Shown here: positions 1-7,022 of the stretch, in pieces
Layout: every line of letters begins with the position of its first letter
How positions within the stretch are numbered: the stretch's first letter is position 1
NCBI GenBank assembly: GCA_021793115.1
Contig: JAJYTJ010000037.1
Span: 1-27,222, forward strand
Source of the DNA: Actinomycetes bacterium
GTDB taxonomy: Bacteria > Actinomycetota > Actinomycetes > Actinomycetales > Cellulomonadaceae
DNA length: 27,222 nucleotides
Reading direction: 5' to 3'
The notes under the pieces: model-generated
Told to the model about the DNA's origin: nothing
The model's database searches: none
Seen by the model: the letters and a program-made list of their open reading frames with translations, nothing else
Made by a program: the position numbers and the translations under genes

Positions 1-103
1 ACGCTCCGCGACCATCACGATCAACGGCCAACGCCTCACCCTCGAACCCGACCTCACCGACGCCGCCAGCGACATCCGCCGCCGCCTCGAAACAGGTCAC
101 TAA
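1..103 (+). CDS. 3' end of an unidentified protein gene (partial, cut by window start)
   Basis: Frame 2 is open from base 2 to a TAA at 101-103 and encodes the last 33 residues of a protein ending RRRLETGH. Nearly all codons end in G or C, as in the native genes of this window, whereas the neighbouring restriction-modification genes are less biased, so this looks like real coding sequence. The product is not recognised; the visible tail is hydrophilic and probably helical at its end. It runs toward mod and overlaps the end of that open frame by 50 bases, an unusual arrangement that suggests a recombination junction near base 100. The function is unknown, and the reading is uncertain because so little is visible. 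Confidence 0.4.
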   Translation, partial: RSATITINGQRLTLEPDLTDAASDIRRRLETGH

Positions 104-2039
104 GCCAGTTGGCACGAGTCAGGCCGGACACCTTGTCTACTCGCTCGCCGGTCGCGCCGGCTTTCAACCAAAGCAGCGGCGCAATAGAACTGAATCGACG
201 GCCCATTTCGACCATCTCGGCGTCCTCGTACGTCAGTGTGAAGAACTCCACGTTCTCCGCAAAACCAAGAGACATTGGGAACTCGTCCACGAATCGGTAT
301 TCGCCCTCGATTGGTTCTCCAGTAGGTGTGCGACCGGTGACCGCAGCCTCGATGCGAGGCTTAGTAATGTAGTCGCAGATTCCCCATCTCTCCCACTCGG
401 CGTCTCCAGGCTTCAGATGCCGAGCTCGCAATTGTGTTGCTTCTTCGACTGATACCTCATTGTTGGTGACGCAGATCGCGCGCCGGCGCCCTCCGTCGCC
501 ATGGTTGAGGCGCATCACGGCGTGGGCGGTGGTCCCAGACCCCGCGAAGAAGTCCAGCACCACGGCATTCTTGTTACCGGCTACGAAGATTCGCAGAGCA
601 TCCTCGACCGCGTAGAGTGACTTGGCGTACGGGAACTTACGATCCGGAAGCACTCTTCTAAGCAGCCCCGTGCCGTTTTCCTGAGCGTTGTGCGACGGTA
701 TGTCCCACTGTGTCTGAGGCATCGCAGTCTTGTCTTCGACGTACTCCGCAACGACCGATCCGTCTGGAGCTCGATCCACAACCCGCGCCCTACCCGCTGC
801 GATGTCTTCAATGACCCCACCCAAGATGTACTGGATCACGTACTTCTGGGGTTTGCTAGGCGTCGCCTTCCCGGCACGCACGTAACCCTGCGACCATCTC
901 AGGTCAAACGCAGTGTCTGTGAGGCTCCAATTCATCTCCGTCCCGTCATCGCGTGCGGGAAATACTGCAACGGTGCCCCTAGGAGGTCTGTAGTCGCTAA
1001 CCTTGAAGTCCAACGGCAGAGGTTCCCCACGGCCGACTATGGAGCCCGTCCGAGGGTCGACGTGGATCGCGAAGAACTGATTCGGGCCGCAAGCGCCGGG
1101 TCCTCTTCCACCCCGCCGCCCAGGAAGGCTACGTCGCCGCATGGTCTCCCACGCCACCCGTTCGCCAGCAGACTCCGCCTTACCCGGGGCCTGCAGTGTC
1201 ATGCCCGGAGTCCAAACGAAGTACACGAATTCGTTACTGCGTGAAAACTCGTTCCCGCGGACCACGCCTCGAGGATTGATGACCGACGAGATCATCTGGA
1301 TCTTGAAGCCGGGGAACGTCTGTTCGAGGAGAAGTCCGAGTCGCAGATACTCCTTCTCGTCAATAGTTACGATGAGTACCGATGCATCCGGTTTGAGCAG
1401 GCGCTTGGCCAGAAGCAGCCGCTTTTCCATGAACGAAAGCCACTTGCTGTGCCTGTCACCGTCGTTCTCGTCGACGTAGTCGTTGTCATACTTCCAATCA
1501 CGCGCACCTGTGTTGTACGGTGGATCAATGTAGATTGCATCGATTCGGCCCTCATACGCAAAGAGTAGCGCTTCCAATGCGTGATAGTTTTCGGCGGTAA
1601 TTACCGTGTGAAACGGTTTGCCGCCGTCGTCCCCCTCGATGCCGCCACCGCGCACGACTCGGCCGGTCGAGCGCAGGCCGGGAAAGATTGGGTCGCCGAA
1701 TTCAAAAGTCCGCACAAGCCGCGACGCCGCGACCTGGCGAGTTACCTCTTGAGCCTTCAGCAGCGCCATGCCGACGGGCAGCACGCCATCGTTAAGCGCC
1801 GCGACGGTCCAGACACCGGTACCGTCGAGCCGTGTCGGGTCGTCGCTTTGCGGAGCCATGACCTGCACCTTGTCGCCGCTCTGCACGGCAAACTTCGGGA
1901 TCGGGAGCGACTCCGGCAGATGGCGGTCAAAGACGAGCCCAAGGCTGCGGCCCTTGGTTGCCTTGTTCCATTCCGCCCGTAGTTCGGCACGCAACTTGTC
2001 GTCTTTGATAGACGCGATCAGGTTGTCCAGATGCGCCAC
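54..2039 (-). CDS. mod: Type III-like site-specific DNA adenine methyltransferase (Mod), apparently C-terminally truncated
   Basis: This 661-residue product would transfer a methyl group from S-adenosylmethionine to adenine in DNA, protecting host sites from the Res partner. The catalytic DPPY motif is at residues 172-175 and the cofactor motif DFFAGSGTT at 496-504. This N-terminal DPPY, C-terminal FxGxG order is that of beta-class methyltransferases. The middle carries the target-recognition region. The start is a GTG two bases after the res stop, so translation is probably coupled. Family members that I recall continue for tens of residues beyond the conserved IAPLLWLKAG block. Here the frame runs into an Arg/Gly-rich tail (RGGGGCRWRRR) read from the antisense of another gene, so the native end seems lost. 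Bases 541-600, counted by hand, hold 34 G/C of 60 against 41 of 60 for an aceE stretch (16501-16560), in line with horizontal acquisition. Activity is uncertain. Confidence 0.8.
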   Translation of the reverse strand: MAHLDNLIASIKDDKLRAELRAEWNKATKGRSLGLVFDRHLPESLPIPKFAVQSGDKVQVMAPQSDDPTRLDGTGVWTVAALNDGVLPVGMALLKAQEVTRQVAASRLVRTFEFGDPIFPGLRSTGRVVRGGGIEGDDGGKPFHTVITAENYHALEALLFAYEGRIDAIYIDPPYNTGARDWKYDNDYVDENDGDRHSKWLSFMEKRLLLAKRLLKPDASVLIVTIDEKEYLRLGLLLEQTFPGFKIQMISSVINPRGVVRGNEFSRSNEFVYFVWTPGMTLQAPGKAESAGERVAWETMRRRSLPGRRGGRGPGACGPNQFFAIHVDPRTGSIVGRGEPLPLDFKVSDYRPPRGTVAVFPARDDGTEMNWSLTDTAFDLRWSQGYVRAGKATPSKPQKYVIQYILGGVIEDIAAGRARVVDRAPDGSVVAEYVEDKTAMPQTQWDIPSHNAQENGTGLLRRVLPDRKFPYAKSLYAVEDALRIFVAGNKNAVVLDFFAGSGTTAHAVMRLNHGDGGRRRAICVTNNEVSVEEATQLRARHLKPGDAEWERWGICDYITKPRIEAAVTGRTPTGEPIEGEYRFVDEFPMSLGFAENVEFFTLTYEDAEMVEMGRRFSSIAPLLWLKAGATGERVDKVSGLTRANWLSDLFRGGGGCRWRRR

Positions 2040-2041
2040 CC

Positions 2042-4816
2042 TCAGTACCGCTTTCCGTGCGACAGGAAGAGGTCTCGCGCATCGTCGCCGTTGAATTCTC
2101 TCACGGTATCGCGCACCTTGGGGTCCTGATGGTTGAGCATCCAGTACACGTTTTCGATCGCGACAACGGACTGGATGCGAGCGAAACGGCTTCCGTGTGC
2201 CGCGGCGTAGGCCGCGAGACCCTTTAGTTTCGGCACGGTGTCACCGAGGTGCGTCCCGTGCGGGTCGACGATCGAGGCGGCAAGTTGACCACCGACATGT
2301 TCGAAGAAGATGAAGTCCGGGGCGAGGCGCTTGTACTGACCGCCCATCTGATAGGGCACGACCAAGGACGCCCGCCCGTTTGGCGGGTTGCGATACCAAG
2401 CCACTACGCCGGCCTCAAGCTCGGTGCGTAGCACATGCTCCTCCCAAGTGAGAAGCGTAACGTGGTATTTGCCCTCGGAGTCAGAGAGAACATGTTGCTC
2501 CCACGCCGGCCCGTCTGAAGAGACGGTGGACGCCTTGGGCAGGGTGACCATTGCGCGCACGGGGCGCGGCACTTCGGCCTTGATCTTGTCGATGCGATCT
2601 TGCTCCGGAATGGGTAGACGCGTGATGGCACCCCCGTACAGGTTGAGCCATTGTTCAAGAAGGTCGGCGGCGCGATGCTCTACCGCTTCCGACAGGCCAG
2701 GTGCGTTCGCCAGTGCGATAGTGGTTAGCATTGCCAGCCTCGCGGCGACTGGATCGTCGCTAGGCGCGAGGCGCTTCACGTAGTCGAGTGCAAGGCCCTG
2801 GGGGAGCTTAGCCTTCGCTCGATTCATCAGTATCCGAACTCCGCGCGCGTCCAGCACCAGGTCGCTAGTGGTTTCGGTGGGTGTCCCGTTTGGTTCAGCG
2901 AGACTCACGGTCGTTTCGCGAAGGCGTACGCGGCCAGCGGTGTGGACCATCGTCTCTAGCTCTCCGGACTCGGCAAGCACGTAGCGGCGAGCGTCAATTA
3001 CTGCCAGTAGTTCCGCGACGGCCTTGCTCGGTGCTTGCCGGTCCACGGCCCGTCCATCGTGTTCGACGGCAAATAGCGCAGCGAGCGAGGTTAGCAGTTC
3101 GACGGACGATCGATTGGAACGGCGAGGGATCGTGTATGACGGCAGCGACGTGAGAATGTCAAAGACGGAGTTCTCAGCCGCTTGCTTCACCTCATATTCC
3201 GGGATCTGTGACGAATCATCGAGCGTGGTCTCGTTGGGCGTTGCGGCTGTTCTCCCCGATGCGGCCGGTCTCTCCGATGCGGCCGGCGTGCGGTTGGGCC
3301 CCTCAGGGGTGGCCTCGGCGCGCCCAGGCTTGCTGACGGACCGGGCGGCCAGGTCGGCGGTCGCTTCGGCACTGCTGGCTAGGTCAAACCCCTCGACGCC
3401 CTCTGAGCTTGATTTCGGCTCTTGCGCGCGTTCCGGGACCGGTTCGGGCATGAGGTGCGGATTCCATTGCAGGTCGACGGGGTCGATAATTACGTCGGTG
3501 CCACCGGCGAGGCCATCGTCTTCAACGCCCAGCTGGAATTTCTCCGCGATGGCACTCACGGCAGCTTTGTCGAATTTGGGCAGGATGCACCGCACGGTGT
3601 TCAACCGTTGGTCGGTTGAGACTCTCTTCGCGAGAGGAGTTCGGACCATGCGGCCCATCACCTGTGTGATGTTGTCGAGGTCTCTGGCCACGCGCATTGA
3701 TAGGAGCACCTCGGCTCGCGGACAATCCCAGCCAGTCGTGATGGCGGTCTTGCAGAGCACGACGCGGACATCCCGGCGGTCTTGGATGTCTTCGGGCGGG
3801 CACCAGGGAATCGGGTAGCCGCCTGCGTCGACGTCGGAGTGATCACCAAACGTGTGCACGATCTGGGAGACCGTGATCTCTTTCCACTCGTCGAGCACGG
3901 TGTTGACGAGCTCGAAGAGGTCCTTCGACGTTGCCATGTCGGCGACCTGAACAACGAGGACGGGCTCCACGGTGGGTTCTCCCGCAGCTCTTGAATACGC
4001 CGTCCACTGGGCGTCGTAGTCGCGCACGCGACGTACCGCGAGCCTCACGAGGCCCGTCTCAGCGGCGTCAACGCCGCCCACGTCACCGATCACGATCTGA
4101 TCTTTCAGGAGCCCAGAAGCCCGGACGTCCTCAATCTTTACCGTGTGGCGCCGGATGGTTCGTCCGGTCGCATCCATGCGCTCAAGGAATTTGCGCGGTG
4201 TCGCAGATATGCCCCAAACGACGGGAACTGGCGGCTGGCCCGTCGTACCACCACCGATGATGCGGTTTACGATGGAGTCGCGGCCCGAGAGTGACGATGA
4301 GCCGCGGTGAGCCTCGTCCAGTACGACGACGAAGCCCTGCGGGCGAGTGGTCACAGTGTTGGCGATCGTCTGCCAGAGCGAGTACGTACGCGCCTCGGTG
4401 TCAGACCGGGATCGCGTCAGGGTGTTTGTCCCTGCAAGTTTCTGGACGTTCAGGAAGTACACAGCTCCGGGTTCGAACACCTCCTCGTCGAAATCCGTGT
4501 CGATTTCGATGAGGCGGTTCGGGGCGAGGGCCGATGAGGCGTCCATCATCTTGTGCCGCGTCTGGCGGTTCAGTGCTGGGTCGTCGGTGACCCAGAGGAA
4601 CGTCGCTCCATCCACCCCAGGAGTGGAGTCGTCGCCGTCGAGTGCCGCCTCGATGACGCCCGTCGCGATCACTGTCTTTCCCGCGCCAGTGGGTGCCACC
4701 AGTACAACGGCAGTGCGCTCGTCGGGGTCGTCGGCGTACTCGGCGGCCGCCTTGACGAGGTGCTTGGAGAGCACCCGTACCGCGTCGCTCTGGTAGTCGA
4801 AGAGCTCGTACTTCAC
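2042..4816 (-). CDS. res: Type III-like restriction endonuclease subunit (Res), DEAH-box helicase/nuclease
   Basis: This 924-residue product should be the ATP-driven motor and cleavage subunit of the restriction system. Superfamily 2 helicase motifs are clear: Walker A APTGAGKT at residues 41-48, the DEAH box at 167-170, SATP at 204-207, and a motif VI-like QVMGRMVRTP near residue 395. Residues about 470-540 form a low-complexity Ala/Pro/Thr/Ser linker with a short internal repeat. The C-terminal end has PDFIFF from residue 833 followed by IVDPHG (849-854), where classical type III nucleases carry an E-x-K type second half, so the cleavage site is non-canonical. The gene is first in the operon, with mod two bases downstream; in EcoP1I-type systems mod comes first. 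The start is GTG at 4816, preceded by TAGGGT and six bases, which fits a leaderless transcript. Codon use is less G+C-biased than in the core genes. Confidence 0.85.
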   Translation of the reverse strand: MKYELFDYQSDAVRVLSKHLVKAAAEYADDPDERTAVVLVAPTGAGKTVIATGVIEAALDGDDSTPGVDGATFLWVTDDPALNRQTRHKMMDASSALAPNRLIEIDTDFDEEVFEPGAVYFLNVQKLAGTNTLTRSRSDTEARTYSLWQTIANTVTTRPQGFVVVLDEAHRGSSSLSGRDSIVNRIIGGGTTGQPPVPVVWGISATPRKFLERMDATGRTIRRHTVKIEDVRASGLLKDQIVIGDVGGVDAAETGLVRLAVRRVRDYDAQWTAYSRAAGEPTVEPVLVVQVADMATSKDLFELVNTVLDEWKEITVSQIVHTFGDHSDVDAGGYPIPWCPPEDIQDRRDVRVVLCKTAITTGWDCPRAEVLLSMRVARDLDNITQVMGRMVRTPLAKRVSTDQRLNTVRCILPKFDKAAVSAIAEKFQLGVEDDGLAGGTDVIIDPVDLQWNPHLMPEPVPERAQEPKSSSEGVEGFDLASSAEATADLAARSVSKPGRAEATPEGPNRTPAASERPAASGRTAATPNETTLDDSSQIPEYEVKQAAENSVFDILTSLPSYTIPRRSNRSSVELLTSLAALFAVEHDGRAVDRQAPSKAVAELLAVIDARRYVLAESGELETMVHTAGRVRLRETTVSLAEPNGTPTETTSDLVLDARGVRILMNRAKAKLPQGLALDYVKRLAPSDDPVAARLAMLTTIALANAPGLSEAVEHRAADLLEQWLNLYGGAITRLPIPEQDRIDKIKAEVPRPVRAMVTLPKASTVSSDGPAWEQHVLSDSEGKYHVTLLTWEEHVLRTELEAGVVAWYRNPPNGRASLVVPYQMGGQYKRLAPDFIFFEHVGGQLAASIVDPHGTHLGDTVPKLKGLAAYAAAHGSRFARIQSVVAIENVYWMLNHQDPKVRDTVREFNGDDARDLFLSHGKRY

Positions 4817-5212
4817 GGCGTCACCCTAGTGACCGGTCGACGAGCTGAAGCCCAAGGCGGCACGAGCGGGCCTTGCCGTGGGGTGGCGCTCATCAGGGTT
4901 GGACGGAACCGGGGTCGCCGGTCCTGTCCGGGCACCGGACGCCATGGTGGTGCGGTGATCGGGGCTGATCGAGTCGCGCGACGAGCCGGTGGGCGTGGAC
5001 CTTGGGACGGAGCCTACGGCGGCCCCTCGGTGGGAGGGCGACGGGAGCGGCCGTGTGGCCGGTCGAAGGCTCGTCGGGCTGCACACGTCTTGCCTTGGCC
5101 GGGTTCCCATGCCGAGCGAACACGACGCGGGCGTTTACGTGGGGTAAGTGTGAGGTACGGCTACGCCGCGCCTGTTGGGAACGCCGAGCTGTGGTGCTGA
5201 CCTGGGGTGTTG
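4817..5212. other. 396-base stretch between res and tRNA-Asn without a convincing gene
   Basis: The frames open here, including a minus-strand frame ending at 4826, have no recognisable domain and read like G+C-rich shadows. A small perfect hairpin (GTCCGG, three bases, CCGGAC) lies at 4926-4940. As it adjoins the tRNA 3' end, this is where an integration scar would be expected, but I found no copy of the tRNA 3' sequence elsewhere in the left part of the window. Confidence 0.5.
4823..4828 (-). promoter_or_regulatory. Predicted -10 box of res (leaderless start)
   Basis: On the minus strand TAGGGT is followed by six bases and then the GTG start of res. A TANNNT box at this distance puts the transcription start at or next to the start codon. 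No good -35 box or Shine-Dalgarno sequence is visible. Confidence 0.45.
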
Positions 5213-5285
5213 CTCCCCCGACTGGACTCGAACCAGTAACCCTCCGATTAACAGTCGGATGCTCTGCCAATTGAGCTACGGGGGA
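5213..5285 (-). tRNA. tRNA-Asn (anticodon GTT)
   Basis: The minus strand folds into a full 73-base cloverleaf. Its acceptor stem is TCCCCCG with CGGGGGA, the anticodon loop is CTGTTAA with GTT, and the T arm is ACTGG/TTCGAGT/CCAGT with discriminator G. CCA is not encoded. The 3' end faces the restriction-modification genes, the side on which tRNA-targeting integrative elements insert. Confidence 0.95.
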
Positions 5286-5294
5286 TCGCGGTCG

Positions 5295-5311
5295 GCCCCC
5301 GCGCCGGGGGC
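5295..5311. terminator. Short G+C hairpin between a hypothetical gene and tRNA-Asn
   Basis: GCCCCC, five bases, GGGGGC forms a six-bp stem downstream of the 5361-5876 gene and just before the tRNA 5' end. It may end that gene's transcript or lie in the tRNA leader. No T tract follows. Confidence 0.3.
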
Positions 5312-5324
5312 GTTCCGACGGAAA

Positions 5325-5330
5325 ACTGTA
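5325..5330 (-). promoter_or_regulatory. Possible -10 box for tRNA-Asn
   Basis: TACAGT on the minus strand lies 39 bases upstream of the mature tRNA-Asn 5' end, a plausible distance for a processed tRNA precursor. No clear -35 hexamer was identified, so this is tentative. Confidence 0.3.
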
Positions 5331-5360
5331 GCAGCCGATCGAGCGGCCTCCGGACCGCCT

Positions 5361-5876
5361 TCAGGCGGGCAGGCCGGCGGCGTCGCGCACCGCGGCCTCG
5401 GCCTTCGCGAGTGCCGTGGCGACCTCGGGATCGGTCGGGTCGACGCCGGCGTTGCCGAGCGTCTGGGTGAACAGCCGGCCGTCCGGGCCACGCCGCAGCG
5501 CAACCTGCGCCTGCCCACCGCCGGGCAGCGTCACCGTCACCGCGTGCACCACTGACTGCTGCACGCGGTCGCGGAAGGTGCGGGCGAACCGGCGGGCCTC
5601 GGCGTCGTCGGGCACCACGAGGGCGCGGCGGGCCCCGGACACCCACCACACCGTGAGGGTGCGGGTCTCCGGAGCCATCGAGCCTCGGTCGATGTCGCAC
5701 CACGGCGTCGCGGCGTCGGCCCCCGTGGCATCCGCGGTCAGGAGGTGCAGGGACCGCAGCGACGCGACCGCCCAGCCGCCGCCGTCCAGCTGCACGCCGG
5801 CCAGGACGGTGTCGCCCTGGGGGAGGTCGAGGCGGGCCGCGACGTCGCGGGGGAGGCGGTGACGAAAGCGCGGCAC
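5361..5876 (-). CDS. Conserved hypothetical protein, 171 aa
   Basis: The product is a soluble 171-residue protein with no signal peptide or membrane segment. Its N-terminal two thirds alternates short hydrophobic strands with charged turns, including a GDTVLAGVQLDGGGWAVAS stretch and a later PWCDIDRG. This resembles the PH-like fold of small actinobacterial proteins with a 'value ... PW..ID' pattern, but that is only an impression. The C-terminal 40 residues look helical and acidic (DPTDPEVATALAKAEAAVRD). The start is GTG at 5876; TACGGT lies eight bases upstream and no good Shine-Dalgarno sequence is seen. The gene runs toward tRNA-Asn and diverges from the CAT-anticodon tRNA. No function can be assigned. 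Confidence 0.7.
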   Translation of the reverse strand: MPRFRHRLPRDVAARLDLPQGDTVLAGVQLDGGGWAVASLRSLHLLTADATGADAATPWCDIDRGSMAPETRTLTVWWVSGARRALVVPDDAEARRFARTFRDRVQQSVVHAVTVTLPGGGQAQVALRRGPDGRLFTQTLGNAGVDPTDPEVATALAKAEAAVRDAAGLPA

Positions 5877-5901
5877 GGCGATCCACCGTACTCGCTGCCG
5901 C

Positions 5902-5907
5902 TACCCT
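5902..5907 (+). promoter_or_regulatory. -10 box of the CAT-anticodon tRNA
   Basis: TACCCT lies nine bases before the mature tRNA start. The same hexamer precedes rnpB at 27097-27102, so it appears to be a stable-RNA promoter form in this genome. Confidence 0.5.
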
Positions 5908-5916
5908 GGCGACGCC

Positions 5917-5990
5917 GGGGCAGTAGCTCAGCCGGTCAGAGCAGCGGACTCATAATCCGTCGGTCGCGGGTTCAAGCCCCGCCTGCCCCA
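5917..5990 (+). tRNA. tRNA with CAT anticodon (elongator tRNA-Met or lysidine-type tRNA-Ile2)
   Basis: This is a 74-base cloverleaf with acceptor GGGGCAG/CTGCCCC and discriminator A. The D arm is GCTC..GAGC, the anticodon stem-loop GCGGA-CTCATAA-TCCGT, and the T arm GCGGG/TTCAAGC/CCCGC. CCA is not encoded. The first base pair is G-C, so it is not the initiator. A CAT anticodon cannot separate elongator Met from the TilS-modified Ile tRNA by eye. Confidence 0.93.
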
Positions 5991-6100
5991 CACGCCGCCT
6001 CCCGGGTCCACATCACCCGCGCGCCTCGGACGAGGGCCCTGCCCGGGGCCGCGGAACGCGATTTCACCCGCCCGCCGAATCAGACATTCGCGGGCACACG

Positions 6101-6130
6101 TTGTCCCATGACGCCCAAATGGGGCATAGT
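6101..6130 (+). promoter_or_regulatory. Predicted promoter of the bldC riboswitch transcript
   Basis: TTGTCC at 6101-6106 and CATAGT at 6125-6130 are separated by 18 bases, a good sigma-70-type arrangement. An imperfect inverted repeat, GCCC-AAAT-GGGGC (about 6113-6125), fills the spacer and could be an operator. Transcription would begin near 6137, at the riboswitch edge. Confidence 0.5.
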
Positions 6131-6138
6131 GCCTTTGT

Positions 6139-6215
6139 CAGCGACAACGGCAAACCCGACCGCAAGGCGGGGACGCAAAGCCACGGGACCCCTTGGGCCA
6201 GCCGAGCTACCGAAC
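6139..6215 (+). promoter_or_regulatory. GEMM-I (cyclic di-GMP class I) riboswitch upstream of bldC
   Basis: The conserved landmarks of the GEMM aptamer are present in order: GGCAAACC, a helix capped by a GNRA tetraloop (GCAA at 6162-6165), GGACGCAAAGCC, then ACGGG with a second hairpin (GGACCCC/GGGCC), and the closing AGCCGAGCTACCG. It ends a few bases before the AGGAG of bldC, with no terminator stem between, so control of translation initiation is the likeliest mode. The ligand is inferred from family knowledge to be c-di-GMP. The related GEMM-Ib subclass senses cyclic AMP-GMP, and I cannot exclude it by eye, although the base I align with the key guanine of Vc2 is G here. Confidence 0.88.
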
Positions 6216-6218
6216 GAC

Positions 6219-6223
6219 AGGAG
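6219..6223 (+). promoter_or_regulatory. Shine-Dalgarno site of bldC
   Basis: AGGAG lies seven bases before the ATG at 6231 and decides between it and the out-of-frame ATG at 6226. It sits within GACAGG, which can pair with TTTGTC upstream of the aptamer, suggesting a possible masking mechanism. Confidence 0.65.
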
Positions 6224-6230
6224 TCATGAG

Positions 6231-6446
6231 ATGGCACCGACCCCCCACACCACGCTCTCGCAGGGTTCTCTGCTCACGCCAGGCGAGGTCGCGGTCCTGT
6301 TCCGGGTCGACCCGAAGACGGTCACGCGCTGGGCGCAGGCCGGCAAGCTCTCGACCGTGCGCACGCTCGGCGGCCACCGCCGGTTCCACGAGGACGAGGT
6401 GTGCCAGCTGCTGGGAGAGGTCCCGCAGCAGCGCGCGGGCGACTGA
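6231..6446 (+). CDS. bldC: BldC-family MerR-like DNA-binding regulator
   Basis: This 71-residue protein is a single winged helix-turn-helix of the BldC family, DNA-binding developmental and metabolic regulators of actinobacteria. The core LLTPGEVAVLFRVDPKTVTR (residues 14-33), followed by WAQAGKLSTVRTLGGHRRFH, matches my memory of Streptomyces BldC closely, and the family length is about 68-70 residues. It lacks any MerR effector domain, so ligand control has to come from elsewhere; here a GEMM riboswitch lies immediately upstream. In Streptomyces c-di-GMP acts through BldD and RsiG. Riboswitch control of bldC would be a separate route to development or motility genes in this organism. A 12-bp terminator hairpin follows, so the unit is monocistronic. 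The start is fixed by AGGAG seven bases upstream. Confidence 0.92.
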   Translation: MAPTPHTTLSQGSLLTPGEVAVLFRVDPKTVTRWAQAGKLSTVRTLGGHRRFHEDEVCQLLGEVPQQRAGD

Positions 6447-6464
6447 GCGCACCAGCACCGCAGC

Positions 6465-6493
6465 GACGCCGGCGGGTTCGTCCCGCCGGCGTC
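6465..6493 (+). terminator. Intrinsic terminator hairpin of bldC
   Basis: GACGCCGGCGGG and CCCGCCGGCGTC form a perfect 12-bp stem around a five-base TTCGT loop, 18 bases after the bldC stop. No T tract follows, as is common in actinobacteria. Confidence 0.75.
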
Positions 6494-6530
6494 CCCATGT
6501 CCGGGACTCTCGCCATGGGAGGATCAATGC

Positions 6531-7022
6531 ATGGCCATGCGTGAGATCCGCGTCGTCGGCGACCCCGTGCTGCGCACGCCGTGCGACCCCGTCACCACCG
6601 TCGACGACCGCGTGCGCGGGCTCGTCGCCGACCTGCTCGAGACGGTCGACGAGGACGGCCGCGCGGGCCTGGCCGCCAATCAGATCGGTGTCAGCCTGCG
6701 CGCCTTCTCGTGGAACATCGACGACGAGATCGGGTACGTCCTCAACCCGGTGATCGTCGAGCTCTCCGAGGAGGAGTACCAGGACGACGACGAGGGCTGC
6801 CTGTCGGTCCCGGGCCTGTGGTTCCCCACCCGCCGTTCCTGGTACGCCCGCGTGGTGGGCGAGGACCTCGAGGGCAAGGAGGTCGTCGTCGAGGGGACCG
6901 GCCTCATGGCGCGCTGCCTGCAGCACGAGGTGGACCACCTCGACGGCCACCTGTACGTTGACCGCCTCGAGCGCTCCGTGCGCAAGAAGGCGATGAAGGC
7001 GATCCGCGAGCAGCTCGGCTGA
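6531..7022 (+). CDS. def: Peptide deformylase
   Basis: The enzyme removes the formyl group from the N-terminal methionine of nascent proteins in the cytoplasm, using a divalent metal, usually Fe2+. All three family motifs are present in the 163 residues: GLAANQIG (46-53), EGCLS (88-92, with metal ligand Cys90), and QHEVDH (131-136, ligands His132 and His136, catalytic Glu133). An acidic [10 protein letters not shown] stretch precedes motif 2. The first ATG, at 6531, has GGAGG eight bases upstream; a second in-frame ATG at 6537 is possible. The gene is separated from bldC by that gene's terminator. This is likely one of several def copies, as actinobacteria often have more than one. Confidence 0.95.
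   Translation: MAMREIRVVGDPVLRTPCDPVTTVDDRVRGLVADLLETVDEDGRAGLAANQIGVSLRAFSWNIDDEIGYVLNPVIVELSEEEYQDDDEGCLSVPGLWFPTRRSWYARVVGEDLEGKEVVVEGTGLMARCLQHEVDHLDGHLYVDRLERSVRKKAMKAIREQLG

Noticed and set aside
4826..5110. A 94-codon minus-strand frame just upstream of res
   Set aside because: Pro/Ser/Arg-rich with no family likeness and no ribosome site; its length is unremarkable at this G+C content.
4817..5285. Integration repeat of the tRNA-Asn 3' end inside the window
   Set aside because: Reading bases 1-5212 for the T-arm and acceptor sequence gave no convincing second copy, so no att site is annotated.
6226..6228. ATG at 6226 as the bldC start
   Set aside because: It is out of frame with the BldC coding sequence and too close to the ribosome site.
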